The translations under genes and the position numbers were made by a program. From positions 104,205 to 168,204 of the forward strand of contig NZ_KV825618.1 in NCBI RefSeq assembly GCF_001831515.1: a stretch of 64,000 nucleotides of DNA, written 5' to 3'. This DNA comes from Corynebacterium sp. HMSC074A01 (lineage in GTDB: Bacteria; Actinomycetota; Actinomycetes; Mycobacteriales; Mycobacteriaceae). Numbering within the stretch: position 1 is the stretch's first letter; every line of letters begins with the position of its first letter. The notes below the pieces were generated by a model. It did no database searches, had not been told where the DNA came from, and saw only the letters and a list, made by a program, of their open reading frames with translations. Positions 17,266-27,627 of the stretch are shown here, one piece after another.

Positions 17266-18021
17266 TTACGAATCGATTTCGAACCACAGGGGGGACGCGT
17301 GCCCCCGCACGTTGTGCAGCCCGATGGTCAGCGTGTCGGCGCGGTAGAGCTGCACCGCGAATTCGACGGGCGCGCCCGCGTGGTCAAACACCGTCATCTG
17401 CACCTGAATGACCGGCGTACCTGCGGCGATGCGAAGCGCGTCGGCCTGCGCCGCGGTGGCGGCGCGGACGTTGAGGCGACGCGACAGATTGTTGCAGTTG
17501 ATGCCGCAGGTGCTCAGATGGCGGTGAATGGAATCCCGTGCCGGGTCGAGCGTGGCAAGCTCGTCGTCGAGGTCGGGATGGAAGTAGAGCGACTCGCACA
17601 GCAGCGGGACCCCGTCCGCGGTGCGGGTGCGGCGGATGTGCACCGCCTGCGTGTCGGCAGCAACGCGCAGTGCGCCAGCGGCGCTCGCCGGAAGCGGGAC
17701 GCGGCCAAAGAAGTCGAGCACCTGGCCGGGGGCTTTGCCCATGTTGGTGATCCACGCGGTGTTCGACAGGATTTCTTCGAAGGACTCGGTGCGCGTGTTC
17801 GACAGCACGAGGGAGCGTCGCCCTCGCCCGGCCGAGATCAGCCCTTCGGCGCGCAGCGTTGACAAGGCTTGGCGCACCGGGCCACGGGAGGTGTTGAATT
17901 GCGTGCACAGGTCTGCCTCCGAGGGCAGCGCTTCGCCGGCGGGGATGCGCCCGGCGAAGATCTCATCGCGCAGGTACGCCGCAATCTCTTCGTGCTGCTG
18001 CGGCGGCCGAAGTGGATGCAT
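17266..18021 (-). CDS. GntR-family (HutC/UTRA) transcriptional regulator
   Basis: 251 residues. The N-terminal winged helix-turn-helix (about 10-75; IPAGEALPSEADLCTQFNTS and RQALSTLRAEGLI) is the GntR DNA-binding signature. Residues 90-245 form a UTRA ligand-binding domain. It sits directly upstream of the ABC importer genes in the same run and probably senses the imported compound or its phosphorylated form. It begins 10 nt after the monooxygenase stop, so it may be read through from brnQ as well as controlling a promoter in the 32-nt gap before the lipoprotein gene. Confidence 0.9.
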   Translation of the reverse strand: MHPLRPPQQHEEIAAYLRDEIFAGRIPAGEALPSEADLCTQFNTSRGPVRQALSTLRAEGLISAGRGRRSLVLSNTRTESFEEILSNTAWITNMGKAPGQVLDFFGRVPLPASAAGALRVAADTQAVHIRRTRTADGVPLLCESLYFHPDLDDELATLDPARDSIHRHLSTCGINCNNLSRRLNVRAATAAQADALRIAAGTPVIQVQMTVFDHAGAPVEFAVQLYRADTLTIGLHNVRGHASPLWFEIDS

Positions 18022-18031
18022 CGGGGCGCGC

Positions 18032-19018
18032 CTAGGCGTCCCAGTGCTTGGACAGGATGTCCATCGACGCCAGGACCTCCTCGTGGCTGGGGGCCTGCAG
18101 CGAGATCATCAGCTCGTCGGCCCCGGCGTGTTTTTGGAACCACTCGAGATACTCGCGGACCTGCTCAGCGGTGCCCTTGGCGGTGTAGCGGAGCATATCG
18201 ATGATCTGGCGGCCCTGGAAGGAGTCGACCACGGCGTCGAGCTGTTCCTCATTGAGTACCTGGCCCCGCCTGCCCAGCATGGCGCGCACGCGGTTGCGGT
18301 GCACCAGCGCGGTTTGGCGCTCTGCGTCTTCTTCCGTCTCCGCGGCGGTGACGTTAACGGCGGCGACACAGTAGGGCTCGGGGTAACGCTCGGAAGGCTC
18401 GTAGTTTTCGCGGTAGTAGGCGGTGGCCTGCTCCAAGTGCTGCGGGGCGAAGTGCGAGGCGAACGCGTAGGGCATGCCGAGCTTGGCCGCGAGCGAGGCA
18501 CCGAACATCGACGAGCCGAGGATAATCAGCGGCACGTTGGTGTTAAAGCCGGGCACGGCGGTCACACCGGGCAGCGGCGACTCGTTGGACAGCCACGCCT
18601 GCAATTCCACGACGTCCTGCGGGAAGTTCTCGGCGGCGCGCGGGTCGCGGCGCAACGCGCGGCCGAGCGTTTGCTGGTCAGTGCCGGGTGCGCGACCGAG
18701 GCCTAAGTCGATGCGGCCGGGGTAGAGCTCCTCGAGCATGCCGAACTGCTCGGCGATGACGTAGGGGGCGTGGTTGGGCAGCATCACGCCGCCGGAGCCG
18801 AGCCGGATCGTGTTGGTCTTCGCCCCGATGTGCGCGATGAGCACGGCCGGGGAGGAGGAGACAATCGAGCTCATGTTGTGGTGCTCGGAGTACCAGATAC
18901 GCGAATACCCCAACGATTCCGCCTGTTGCGCGAACTCCACAGAACGTTGGAGCGCTTCGCTGACGGTTTCGTCGGGGTATCGGGTGCAAAAGTCAATGAG
19001 CGACAGCGGGGTATGCAT
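18032..19018 (-). CDS. Luciferase-like (LLM-class) flavin-dependent monooxygenase
   Basis: 328 residues in the bacterial luciferase TIM-barrel family, single-subunit (MsnO8-like) type: LSLIDFCTRY start, IWYSEHHNMS, GGVMLPNHAPYVIAEQF, and GRIDLGLGRAPGTD are the conserved landmarks. These enzymes use FMNH2 and oxygen; the substrate cannot be assigned. It lies 9 nt after brnQ and 10 nt before the GntR gene, within the eight-gene run. Confidence 0.88.
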   Translation of the reverse strand: MHTPLSLIDFCTRYPDETVSEALQRSVEFAQQAESLGYSRIWYSEHHNMSSIVSSSPAVLIAHIGAKTNTIRLGSGGVMLPNHAPYVIAEQFGMLEELYPGRIDLGLGRAPGTDQQTLGRALRRDPRAAENFPQDVVELQAWLSNESPLPGVTAVPGFNTNVPLIILGSSMFGASLAAKLGMPYAFASHFAPQHLEQATAYYRENYEPSERYPEPYCVAAVNVTAAETEEDAERQTALVHRNRVRAMLGRRGQVLNEEQLDAVVDSFQGRQIIDMLRYTAKGTAEQVREYLEWFQKHAGADELMISLQAPSHEEVLASMDILSKHWDA

Positions 19019-19027
19019 GCCCCCACA

Positions 19028-20413
19028 CTACGCGGTGACGACCTCGCCGTCGATCGTCTCGTGGGTGCCGATGGCCATCGGGGTCTTGGGGTTGGCCCAG
19101 TCGATGACGATGCCGATGATAAACGTTACGGCGACCGGGACGACCCAGCCCAGCCCGTCGGCCTGCAGCGGCAGCCAGGTGATTAGCGGGGACAGGGCGT
19201 CGGCAGCCCAGCCCAGACTGATGAAGGTCTCGATGGCGGAGTAGATCACGGCGACCCAGATCGGCAGGAAGAACGCCCAGGTAAAGCGGGTGCGCTTGGC
19301 AAAGGCGGGCTCGATCAGGGTGACGAAGATCAGCGCGATGGCCGGCGGGTACAGGAAGCCGATCACCGGCGCGGCAATCGACATGACGAACTCGAGACCC
19401 TGCGTCGCAATCACAGCGGAGGTGATGGTGAAGATGATGGCCCAGGTGGCGTAGGAACCAGGGAACTGGGAAGAGAAGTACTCCGCGGTCGCGGTGATCA
19501 GGCCGACGGCGGTGGTCAGGCAGGCGAGCAGCACGATCAGTGCGAAGATGATTTGGCCTGCGGTGCCCATGGTCAGGTTGGAGGCGTCGGCAAGCAGCGC
19601 GGCACCATTGTCGTACTGGCCCGGGTTCGGGATGACGCGGCCAATCGTGCCCAGGCCGAGGTAGATTGCGCCGAGCATGGCGCCTGCGCCGACGCCGGCC
19701 CAGATGGTGCCGCGGACGGTTTGCTTGCCCTCGCTAAAACCCTGGAACTGCAGGCTGGAGATCACCACGATGGAAAACGCGAGCGCGGCGATCGAGTCCA
19801 TGGTCAGGTAGCCCTCGAGCAGACCCGCGGTGAACGGGCCGTCGGCGTAGGCCTCGGCGGGGGTGGAAGGCTCTGCGGTCCACTGGAAGGCGGCCACGGT
19901 GATCATGATGATCAGCAGGATGACCAGGGCGGGCACGAGGAACTTGCCCAGCGTTTCCATAATCTGCGTGGGGTTCCACGCCAACGCGAGCGCCACGCCG
20001 AAGAAGACGACGTTAAACGCACCGGAGGCGGCCACGCCCTCCCAGCCGAACAGCGGGGTGATCGCGGTTTCCATCGAGACTGCGCCGGTACGCGGCAGCG
20101 CGTAGAAGGCACCAATGGAGAGGTACGCCAGCACGGGGAAGACCACGCCGAAGATGGAACCGGCGCGCTGCGCGAGGTCGCGGACGTTCGCGCCGGACAG
20201 CGCAATCGCGATCACGGCGAGCACCGGCAGCAGCGCGCCCGTGCCGAGGAAGCCTAGGATGGCGGGCCAGAAGTTGTCGCCGGCCTGCACCGCGAGCATC
20301 GGCGGGAAAATCAGGTTGCCCGCGCCGAAGAACATGGAGAACAGGGCGAGCGCCGTGATGACGATCGTCTTGGTGTGCCCGCCGCTGGCGGTGGGCGTTG
20401 CTGTGGAGCTCAT
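19028..20413 (-). CDS. brnQ: Branched-chain amino acid:cation symporter (LIVCS family)
   Basis: 461 residues, about 12 helices. LFSMFFGAGNLIFPPMLA near the N-terminus is the BrnQ signature. It imports isoleucine, leucine and valine with Na+ or H+. A strong Shine-Dalgarno (AAGGAGG) lies 7 nt before the ATG. In C. glutamicum brnQ neighbours aecD; here aecD is just upstream on the same strand, separated by treS and the maltokinase gene. The 190-nt upstream gap holds an inverted repeat and a hairpin (separate entries). Confidence 0.93.
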   Translation of the reverse strand: MSSTATPTASGGHTKTIVITALALFSMFFGAGNLIFPPMLAVQAGDNFWPAILGFLGTGALLPVLAVIAIALSGANVRDLAQRAGSIFGVVFPVLAYLSIGAFYALPRTGAVSMETAITPLFGWEGVAASGAFNVVFFGVALALAWNPTQIMETLGKFLVPALVILLIIMITVAAFQWTAEPSTPAEAYADGPFTAGLLEGYLTMDSIAALAFSIVVISSLQFQGFSEGKQTVRGTIWAGVGAGAMLGAIYLGLGTIGRVIPNPGQYDNGAALLADASNLTMGTAGQIIFALIVLLACLTTAVGLITATAEYFSSQFPGSYATWAIIFTITSAVIATQGLEFVMSIAAPVIGFLYPPAIALIFVTLIEPAFAKRTRFTWAFFLPIWVAVIYSAIETFISLGWAADALSPLITWLPLQADGLGWVVPVAVTFIIGIVIDWANPKTPMAIGTHETIDGEVVTA

Positions 20414-20444
20414 TGGAACCTCCTTGTAAGTATCAGGTTGCTTT

Positions 20445-20499
20445 AGCGTACCCTGAAGATTCCATTTTTTGGAAACGTATCCCGCCTAGTGGGAACGTT
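20445..20499 (-). promoter_or_regulatory. brnQ: Candidate brnQ promoter with an upstream imperfect inverted repeat
   Basis: On the minus strand TTCCAA and TACGCT (20450-20445) are 18 nt apart and could be -35 and -10. Upstream, AACGTTCCC and GGGATACGTT (20499-20474) form an imperfect inverted repeat around a 7-nt spacer, placed where an activator or repressor could bind. The assignment is tentative. Confidence 0.35.
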
Positions 20500-20560
20500 T
20501 TGAGCTTTCGCTTCTCGACGCCACGCTCCCCACCCCCACAAACCCCCAGCTCACACCCGA

Positions 20561-20587
20561 TCCGCGCGCACCGCACCCGCGCGCGGA
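20561..20587 (-). terminator. GC hairpin after maltokinase gene, possible terminator
   Basis: TCCGCGCGC pairs perfectly with GCGCGCGGA (9 bp) around a 9-nt loop, starting 15 nt past the maltokinase stop and before the brnQ promoter. It has no U-tract, so it would be an atypical terminator. Confidence 0.4.
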
Positions 20588-20602
20588 CCGACTACCCCCG
20601 GT

Positions 20603-21691
20603 TTAGACCAGCTGCCTGATCGCGGTGAGTGGGATATCGACCCAGTCGGGCCGGTTGTTCGCCTCGTAGACCACCTCGTAGGCGGCCTTGTCCACGATGT
20701 AGGCGGCAAGGAGCGCATCGCGCGCCACGCCGTAGCCGTCGAGCAGCTCCGCGGTGCGCGCCTGTTCCCAGTCAGCGTCGAAGCCGCCGACCGCGCGCGC
20801 GTAGCCGAGCGAGCGGACCATGCCGGCAACGTCGCGCAGCCGGTGGTCGGGTCGGCGGCGCTGCGCGAGCGGGCGGGCGGGCTCGCCTTCGAAGTCGATG
20901 AGGTACCAGCGCTCGGGCGTTTTCAGCGTCTGGCCTAGGTGCAGGTCGCCGTGGACGCGCTGCACCGGCGTCACACTGGGAGCGTCAAGTGCGGCGTAGA
21001 GGTCGCGGATGCGCGGCGCGACATCCGCGAGGACAGGTGCGCGGCGCACGTAGTCCTCCAGATTCGCGGCCAGGCGCTGCGCAATCTCAGCGGCCTCGAC
21101 GTGTTCGACACCGAACTCTTCGGTCAGCGCGTCGTGGACGGTGCGCATCGCCTCCCCGAGCGCGCGCGTCGCGTCAGCATCGAGCCCGCCGCCGGTGGCC
21201 AGGTCGAAGCCGTCGACGCCGCCGCGGACCAGCTCCTGCTGCATCGCCAGCGTCTGCTCGCCGCGGGTGACGTACGCGTTGACCGCGGCGACGTTGGGGC
21301 AGGAACCGATCCGGCTGAGCAACTCCACGTCCGGGTTGAGCCTGTCTTCGAGGCGGCGGAAGACCTTCACGATCGTGTCGCCGACCACCAGTGACGTGTT
21401 GGACTGCTCCGCGCCCAAAGCGGTGGCCGGGCCGGTGCGCAGCTCGCCGTGGACCTCGCCTAGCTGCGGCAGCGCCGCGAGGTAGGCGGTGGCGCCGGCG
21501 TCGGTGTGCAGCACGTCGGTGTCGAAATCGGCACCGCCGAGCAGCACTTGGTAGGTGTCGGTCACCCCGCCGTGCGTGACGTCGAGAAGCTGCCACTGCG
21601 CGCCTTCGACGGGGCAGGTGGCGGCGACGTCGATGGCGTCGACGGGTTCGGACTTCGCGCCGTAGAAGCGCTGCGAGGCAATATCAAACAT
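20603..21691 (-). CDS. mak: Maltokinase (short form)
   Basis: 362 residues; mycobacterial Mak has about 450, so this is compact. The kinase motifs are present: VQRVHGDLHLGQ (247-254) is the Brenner-type HGD motif, and LIDFEGEP (265-271) carries the metal-binding Asp. The N-terminus corresponds to the maltokinase cap. Mak phosphorylates maltose to maltose-1-phosphate, the substrate of GlgE. treS ends 7 nt upstream, and treS-mak pairing supports the assignment; no glgE lies in this window. Start ATG 21691 chosen because the frame upstream overlaps treS. Confidence 0.85.
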   Translation of the reverse strand: MFDIASQRFYGAKSEPVDAIDVAATCPVEGAQWQLLDVTHGGVTDTYQVLLGGADFDTDVLHTDAGATAYLAALPQLGEVHGELRTGPATALGAEQSNTSLVVGDTIVKVFRRLEDRLNPDVELLSRIGSCPNVAAVNAYVTRGEQTLAMQQELVRGGVDGFDLATGGGLDADATRALGEAMRTVHDALTEEFGVEHVEAAEIAQRLAANLEDYVRRAPVLADVAPRIRDLYAALDAPSVTPVQRVHGDLHLGQTLKTPERWYLIDFEGEPARPLAQRRRPDHRLRDVAGMVRSLGYARAVGGFDADWEQARTAELLDGYGVARDALLAAYIVDKAAYEVVYEANNRPDWVDIPLTAIRQLV

Positions 21692-21698
21692 GGTGCTC

Positions 21699-23417
<1,719 letters not shown>

Positions 23418-23423
23418 GTCCTC

Positions 23424-24545
23424 CTACAGTAGGCGAATCGCCTCAGCCATGCGGTCGACGGCCTCAGCCAGGATCTCCGGGCTGGTGGCAAAATTTAGCC
23501 GCGCCTTGTGCTCGCCGCCGGGCCCGAAGCTTACACCCTCGTTCATGGCCACCTTCGCGTGCGTGCGCAGCCACGTGGCCGGCTTGTCGGTGGTGAGTTT
23601 GGTGTTGCGGAAATCCAAAAACATCAGGTAGGTGGCCTGGGGCAGCTGGATGTCGATGCCCGGAATCTTCTCCGGCAGCACCTTAGCCAACCAATCGCGG
23701 TTTTTGCGCAGCTGGGCGATCTCCTCATCGAGGAAGTCGCGCCCGTCGCGGTAGCAGGCCTCGGCCGCGACGATGCCGAGCGTGCCCGTGCCGTCCTTCG
23801 CCACGCCGCTCAAACCCTGCCACGTCTTTACGTCCTCGTCGTTGGAGAAGATCAGCTGCGCGCATTTGAGCCCCGCCACGTTCCAGGCCTTGGATGCGGC
23901 GGTAATCGTGATGCACACGTCCGGGTTGTTCGCGGCCGCGCAGGTGTGGGCGCCGTCGAAGACGAGCGGGGCGTGGATCTCGTCAACGATCACGCGTGCG
24001 CCGTGACGGCGGGCGAGCGCGCAGATCTCGTCGAGGCGCTCGGCGTCGAACGTCCAGCCGCCGGGGTTATACGGGTTGGTCAAGATCAGCGAGCCCGCGC
24101 CGCGCGCAAACGCCGCCTCCAGCTCGTCCAAGTCGAGCCCCGGCACCGCGGCGACGTTGATGCGTTCGCGCCCGGCGGTCTCGGCCACCTCCAAGAACGG
24201 GTGGTAAGCCGGCACCGGCACGATCACCGGGCCCTGCGTGAAGTGCTGGATAGCCAAAAGCACGCCGCGTACCACGTCCGGGATGGCAAAGATGCGCGCC
24301 GGGTCCGGCCGCCAGCCGTAGCGCGCGTCGTAGAAGTCGGCCGTCAGCTCGGGCAGCTGCTGCGCCTGCGGCGCGGGCGTGTAGCCGAACATTTCGCGCT
24401 CGACGGCGTCAGCGATGACGGCGCGCACCGGCTCGGCGGTGGTGAAGTCGCTTTCCGCCACGAACAGCGGCAGCACATCGTCGTCGTACTGGGTCCATTT
24501 GCGGGTTCCGCGTGCGCGGAGCGTTGAAAGTTCAGGGAAATCCAT
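23424..24545 (-). CDS. aecD: Cystathionine beta-lyase, MalY/PatB type
   Basis: 373 residues, fold-type I PLP enzyme. The PLP lysine is K219 in [11 protein letters not shown]; other landmarks are [10 protein letters not shown] and [10 protein letters not shown]. The family cleaves C-S bonds of cystathionine in methionine synthesis; C. glutamicum AecD also degrades S-aminoethylcysteine. ATG 24545 begins the conserved MDF...RGTRKW N-terminus; upstream codons in the same frame are not family sequence. The next gene treS follows after 6 nt. Confidence 0.9.
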   Translation of the reverse strand: MDFPELSTLRARGTRKWTQYDDDVLPLFVAESDFTTAEPVRAVIADAVEREMFGYTPAPQAQQLPELTADFYDARYGWRPDPARIFAIPDVVRGVLLAIQHFTQGPVIVPVPAYHPFLEVAETAGRERINVAAVPGLDLDELEAAFARGAGSLILTNPYNPGGWTFDAERLDEICALARRHGARVIVDEIHAPLVFDGAHTCAAANNPDVCITITAASKAWNVAGLKCAQLIFSNDEDVKTWQGLSGVAKDGTGTLGIVAAEACYRDGRDFLDEEIAQLRKNRDWLAKVLPEKIPGIDIQLPQATYLMFLDFRNTKLTTDKPATWLRTHAKVAMNEGVSFGPGGEHKARLNFATSPEILAEAVDRMAEAIRLL

Positions 24546-24554
24546 AGGGCCCAA

Positions 24555-24567
24555 GCTTATCGACGCC
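24555..24567 (+). repeat. Intergenic copy of the interspersed motif GCTTATCGACGCC
   Basis: One of 13 exact copies of GCTTATCGACG that I counted by eye, lying between aecD and the ABC exporter. Plus-strand copies start at 3171, 8229, 24555, 27111, 33981, 41268, 43065, 44693, 47609 and 54985; minus-strand copies lie at 10825-10835, 28742-28752 and 56555-56565. ACTTATCGACG occurs at 52344 (plus) and 53158-53168 (minus). Related forms GCTT-GC/GT/CT-CGACG add about 24 more. The function is unknown. Confidence 0.7.
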
Positions 24568-24591
24568 CCGCTTTCCACCCCAGCGCTACAT

Positions 24592-26469
24592 TCACACCCG
24601 CGCGTCGTCCTCGTCTTCGTCGTCCGCGCCATCGAGCTGGAAACCGAAGGACTTCAGGCGTGCGCGGTCCGCAGCCGAAGAGGACGCGGTCAGCGCGAGC
24701 AGCTCTGAATAAATACCGCCCGAGACCGCGAGCTCGGCGGGCGAGCCGATCTCGTCGATGCGGCCGTGATCCAAGGTGATGATCGTGTCCACATCCGCGA
24801 TCGTGGACAGGCGGTGGGCGATCATGATGGTGGTGCGGTCCTTCATCAGCTCGTCGAGGCCGGCCTGCACGGCGCGTTCCGCCTTCGTGTCCAGCGCGGA
24901 GGTCGCCTCGTCGAGGACCAAGATGGGCGCGTCTTTCAGCATGGCGCGGGCCACGGCCACGCGTTGGCGCTGCCCACCGGAAAGCCGCAGGCCGCGCTCG
25001 CCGATGACGGTGTCGTAGCCGTCCTTGAAACGCATGATGAAGTCGTGGGCGCTGGCGCGCTTGGCCACGTCAATGACCTCCTCGCGGGTGGCGGTCGGCT
25101 TGCCATAGGCGATGTTCTCGTGCACGGTGCCGGAAAACAGGGCGGGTTCCTGGAAGACGACGCCGGTCGAGGCGCGCAGCTCTTCTACGCTTAAGTCTTC
25201 GAGGTTGCGGCCGCAGATGGTGAGCGTGCCGTCGACAAGCGGATAGAGCCCCAAGAGCAGATTGACGATGGTGGACTTGCCGCCCCCGGACTCGCCAACG
25301 AGCGCGATTTTTTCGCCCTCGCGCGCCGAGAAGGTGAGGCCAGAAAGGACCGGCTCGCCGGGGGTGTAGGCAAAGGAGACGTCGTCGAAGGCGAGGACCG
25401 GCTCGTTGACGGGCAGGGGGTGATGCTGCGTGTCGCGAAGCGCGGGCACGTCGGTGGATTCGGTGGCGGCGACGAGCTGGGCGTTGGCGGTCGGCTCGTG
25501 TTCTTCGTCCATGACCTTGAAGTAGTCGCGCGAGCCGGCGATGGCGCGCTGCGCGGCATCCACGATCCAGCTCATCATCTGCGCCGGCTGGCGGGCCATG
25601 GTGACCATCTGGATGAGCATGACCATCTCGCCGATTGTGAAGTGGCCGTGCAGCGTGCGCAGGAACAGGATGAGGTAAATGCCTAAAAAGATCGCGGTCA
25701 TGGCAACCCCGCGCACTGTGTCCATGCTGTGCCACCAGCGCGACTGCGGGCGTGTCAGCGCGACCGTCTCCTGGTAGTGGTGGCCGAACTTATTTAGCTC
25801 ACGCACCTCGGCGACGAAAGATTTGGTCACCTTGACCTGGCCGACTACCTCGGCGAAACGGCCGTTGGCCTCGTCCACGTTCGCGTTTTTGTCCTGCTCG
25901 TAGCGCTGCCACCGCTTCGAGGTCAGCGCGGTCAGCCACATGTAGAGCGGGAAGAGCAGCGCGAGCAGTATTGTCAGCGGCCAGTAATAGTAGGCCGTGA
26001 TCGCGAGAATTGCCGCGACTTGCAGCAGCATCGGCAGGAAATTGTTGGCGAAGGACTGGATGAACTGCGTGACGTTCGCGATCGAGCGGTCCAGCCGCGC
26101 GATGATCGTGCCGGTGATCTGCGTATCGAAGTAGCGCTGCGGCAGCGACAACAGCTTGGCAAAGTAGCGCGTGGACAGGATCTGCCGGATCCGCGCCACC
26201 ATCACATCACCCAGGTAGCCGGACACGTTGCGCAACAGCGCTGCGGCGGATTCTGCGGCAAAGAGCGCCAGCGCCAGCCAGATCACAGTGCGGGTGGGCG
26301 CGGGGCCTTCCGGGGAGCCGACGTAGTCGACGATGGTGTCGGTGGCCTCCCGAATGAGGAAAGGCGAGACCAGCCCCAGCGCCGCAACGCCGGAGGAGAT
26401 GAGGACCACGGCCAAGTAGTACGGCCACAGCGCGGAGGCGCTGCGGAGCACACGCAACAAAGACTGCAT
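24592..26469 (-). CDS. ABC transporter, fused permease-ATPase (exporter type)
   Basis: 625 residues. Six membrane helices (1-330) precede an ATPase domain with Walker [11 protein letters not shown]-loop VVFQEPALF, signature LSGGQRQRV, Walker [13 protein letters not shown] and the H-loop IMIAHRLST. This is a half-transporter that should dimerise; substrates of such exporters range from lipids to drugs. No partner half-transporter is adjacent, so a homodimer is likely. It lies upstream of aecD on the same strand, 46 nt away. Confidence 0.92.
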   Translation of the reverse strand: MQSLLRVLRSASALWPYYLAVVLISSGVAALGLVSPFLIREATDTIVDYVGSPEGPAPTRTVIWLALALFAAESAAALLRNVSGYLGDVMVARIRQILSTRYFAKLLSLPQRYFDTQITGTIIARLDRSIANVTQFIQSFANNFLPMLLQVAAILAITAYYYWPLTILLALLFPLYMWLTALTSKRWQRYEQDKNANVDEANGRFAEVVGQVKVTKSFVAEVRELNKFGHHYQETVALTRPQSRWWHSMDTVRGVAMTAIFLGIYLILFLRTLHGHFTIGEMVMLIQMVTMARQPAQMMSWIVDAAQRAIAGSRDYFKVMDEEHEPTANAQLVAATESTDVPALRDTQHHPLPVNEPVLAFDDVSFAYTPGEPVLSGLTFSAREGEKIALVGESGGGKSTIVNLLLGLYPLVDGTLTICGRNLEDLSVEELRASTGVVFQEPALFSGTVHENIAYGKPTATREEVIDVAKRASAHDFIMRFKDGYDTVIGERGLRLSGGQRQRVAVARAMLKDAPILVLDEATSALDTKAERAVQAGLDELMKDRTTIMIAHRLSTIADVDTIITLDHGRIDEIGSPAELAVSGGIYSELLALTASSSAADRARLKSFGFQLDGADDEDEDDARV

Positions 26470-26471
26470 AG

Positions 26472-26499
26472 TTTGGCTAGGGTACCCGCGCTGTACAGT
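26472..26499 (+). promoter_or_regulatory. Promoter of the lipoprotein-idi unit
   Basis: TTTGGC and TACAGT separated by 16 nt, about 50 nt before the lipoprotein ATG; the Shine-Dalgarno AAAAGAGG follows at 26536-26543. Confidence 0.45.
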
Positions 26500-26548
26500 A
26501 GGGAAGAATCGAAACGTCCACTGCTACAACGAGTTAAAAGAGGCGTGT

Positions 26549-27094
26549 ATGTCACACCGTTCGCAGTTCATCGCCGTATTTTTGGCCGCCACCTCCGTTT
26601 TCGCGCTGTCCGGCTGCGTCAGCGGCAAGGAGAGCGAGGAGGCCCAGGAAGAGGAGATTGAGATCACCACGCCGACCGGCGCGCCTGCCCCGGAGTTCAA
26701 GGCGGAGGAGGTCGACCCGCTGGTCACCGACAAGCTCAACGGCGACCGCGTCGAGGACCCGGCGATGGACCTCTCCTACAAGTGGCAGGGCACCAGCTAC
26801 GAGCCCAACGGCGGCACCGTCGTGGTGGTCGCGGTGACCAACGAGAGTGACGTGCCGATGCCCGCCGACACGCTCACCCCGCAGCTGCGCTACAACGCGG
26901 GTGGGGCCTCGATGCAGACTGCGGACCCGAAGAGCGCGGAAAACGCGGATGTGGACATCATCGGCGTGGACCTGCCGCTCGGACCTGGCGCGACCACGAA
27001 CGCGAAGTATGCCTTCGACGTGTCCACGGGCAACCTGTGGGACGCCGAGTTCACCATTGGTAACGTGACGTTTAAAGGGAATCTGAATACCTAA
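26549..27094 (+). CDS. Lipoprotein of unknown function, DUF4352-like
   Basis: 181 residues. Lipoprotein signal with lipobox LSGC (Cys about 23), followed by an acidic linker and a beta-sandwich-like domain (GGTVVVVAVTNESDVPM, then DLPLGPGATTNAKYAFDV), the pattern of extracellular immunoglobulin-like DUF4352 domains. No enzymatic residues are evident. Its stop shares a base with the idi start (TAATG), so it is the leader gene of a two-gene unit. Confidence 0.75.
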   Translation: MSHRSQFIAVFLAATSVFALSGCVSGKESEEAQEEEIEITTPTGAPAPEFKAEEVDPLVTDKLNGDRVEDPAMDLSYKWQGTSYEPNGGTVVVVAVTNESDVPMPADTLTPQLRYNAGGASMQTADPKSAENADVDIIGVDLPLGPGATTNAKYAFDVSTGNLWDAEFTIGNVTFKGNLNT

Positions 27095-27627
27095 TGCGAG
27101 AGCAAGTAGTGCTTATCGACGCCACGGGGACCCCCATCGGCGCCGCCGACAAAACCGACGTACATACCGACTCCACTCCGCTGCACCTGGCGTTTTCCTG
27201 CTGGCTGCTGGATGCGGACGGCCGCCTGCTGCTCACGCGCCGCGCACTCGGCAAGCTGACCTGGCCCGGCGTGTGGACGAACTCGTTTTGCGGCCACCCG
27301 GCCCCGGGCGAGGCAGCTGTGGACGCGGTGCGCCGCCGCGCCGCCGAGGAGCTCGGCATGCCGGCAATCGACGCGATCACCGAGGTGCTGCCCGACTTCC
27401 GCTACCGCGCCGTGGACTCTTCCGGCGTGGTGGAAAACGAGGTCTGCCCGGTCTTTACCGCGCGGATGTCGCCGGGCGTGGAGCTCGACCCCAACCCGGA
27501 CGAGGTGGATTCCTGGGCGTGGGTGGCCCCACAGGACGTGATCCGTGCCGCGGAGGCGACGCCGTTCGCGTTCTCGCCGTGGCTAGTCGAGGAGCTCGCC
27601 GACGAGCGCTTGCGCAACGCGCTTTAA
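27094..27627 (+). CDS. idi: Isopentenyl-diphosphate delta-isomerase, type I
   Basis: 177 residues, a Nudix-fold enzyme that interconverts IPP and DMAPP for isoprenoid synthesis. Catalytic Cys 66 lies in NSFCGHPAPGE and the Glu pair in VENEVCPVF (E114, E116). The downstream Nudix region includes RRAAEELGM. It overlaps the lipoprotein gene by one base, and its end overlaps the convergent carboxylesterase by 4 nt. Confidence 0.95.
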   Translation: MREQVVLIDATGTPIGAADKTDVHTDSTPLHLAFSCWLLDADGRLLLTRRALGKLTWPGVWTNSFCGHPAPGEAAVDAVRRRAAEELGMPAIDAITEVLPDFRYRAVDSSGVVENEVCPVFTARMSPGVELDPNPDEVDSWAWVAPQDVIRAAEATPFAFSPWLVEELADERLRNAL

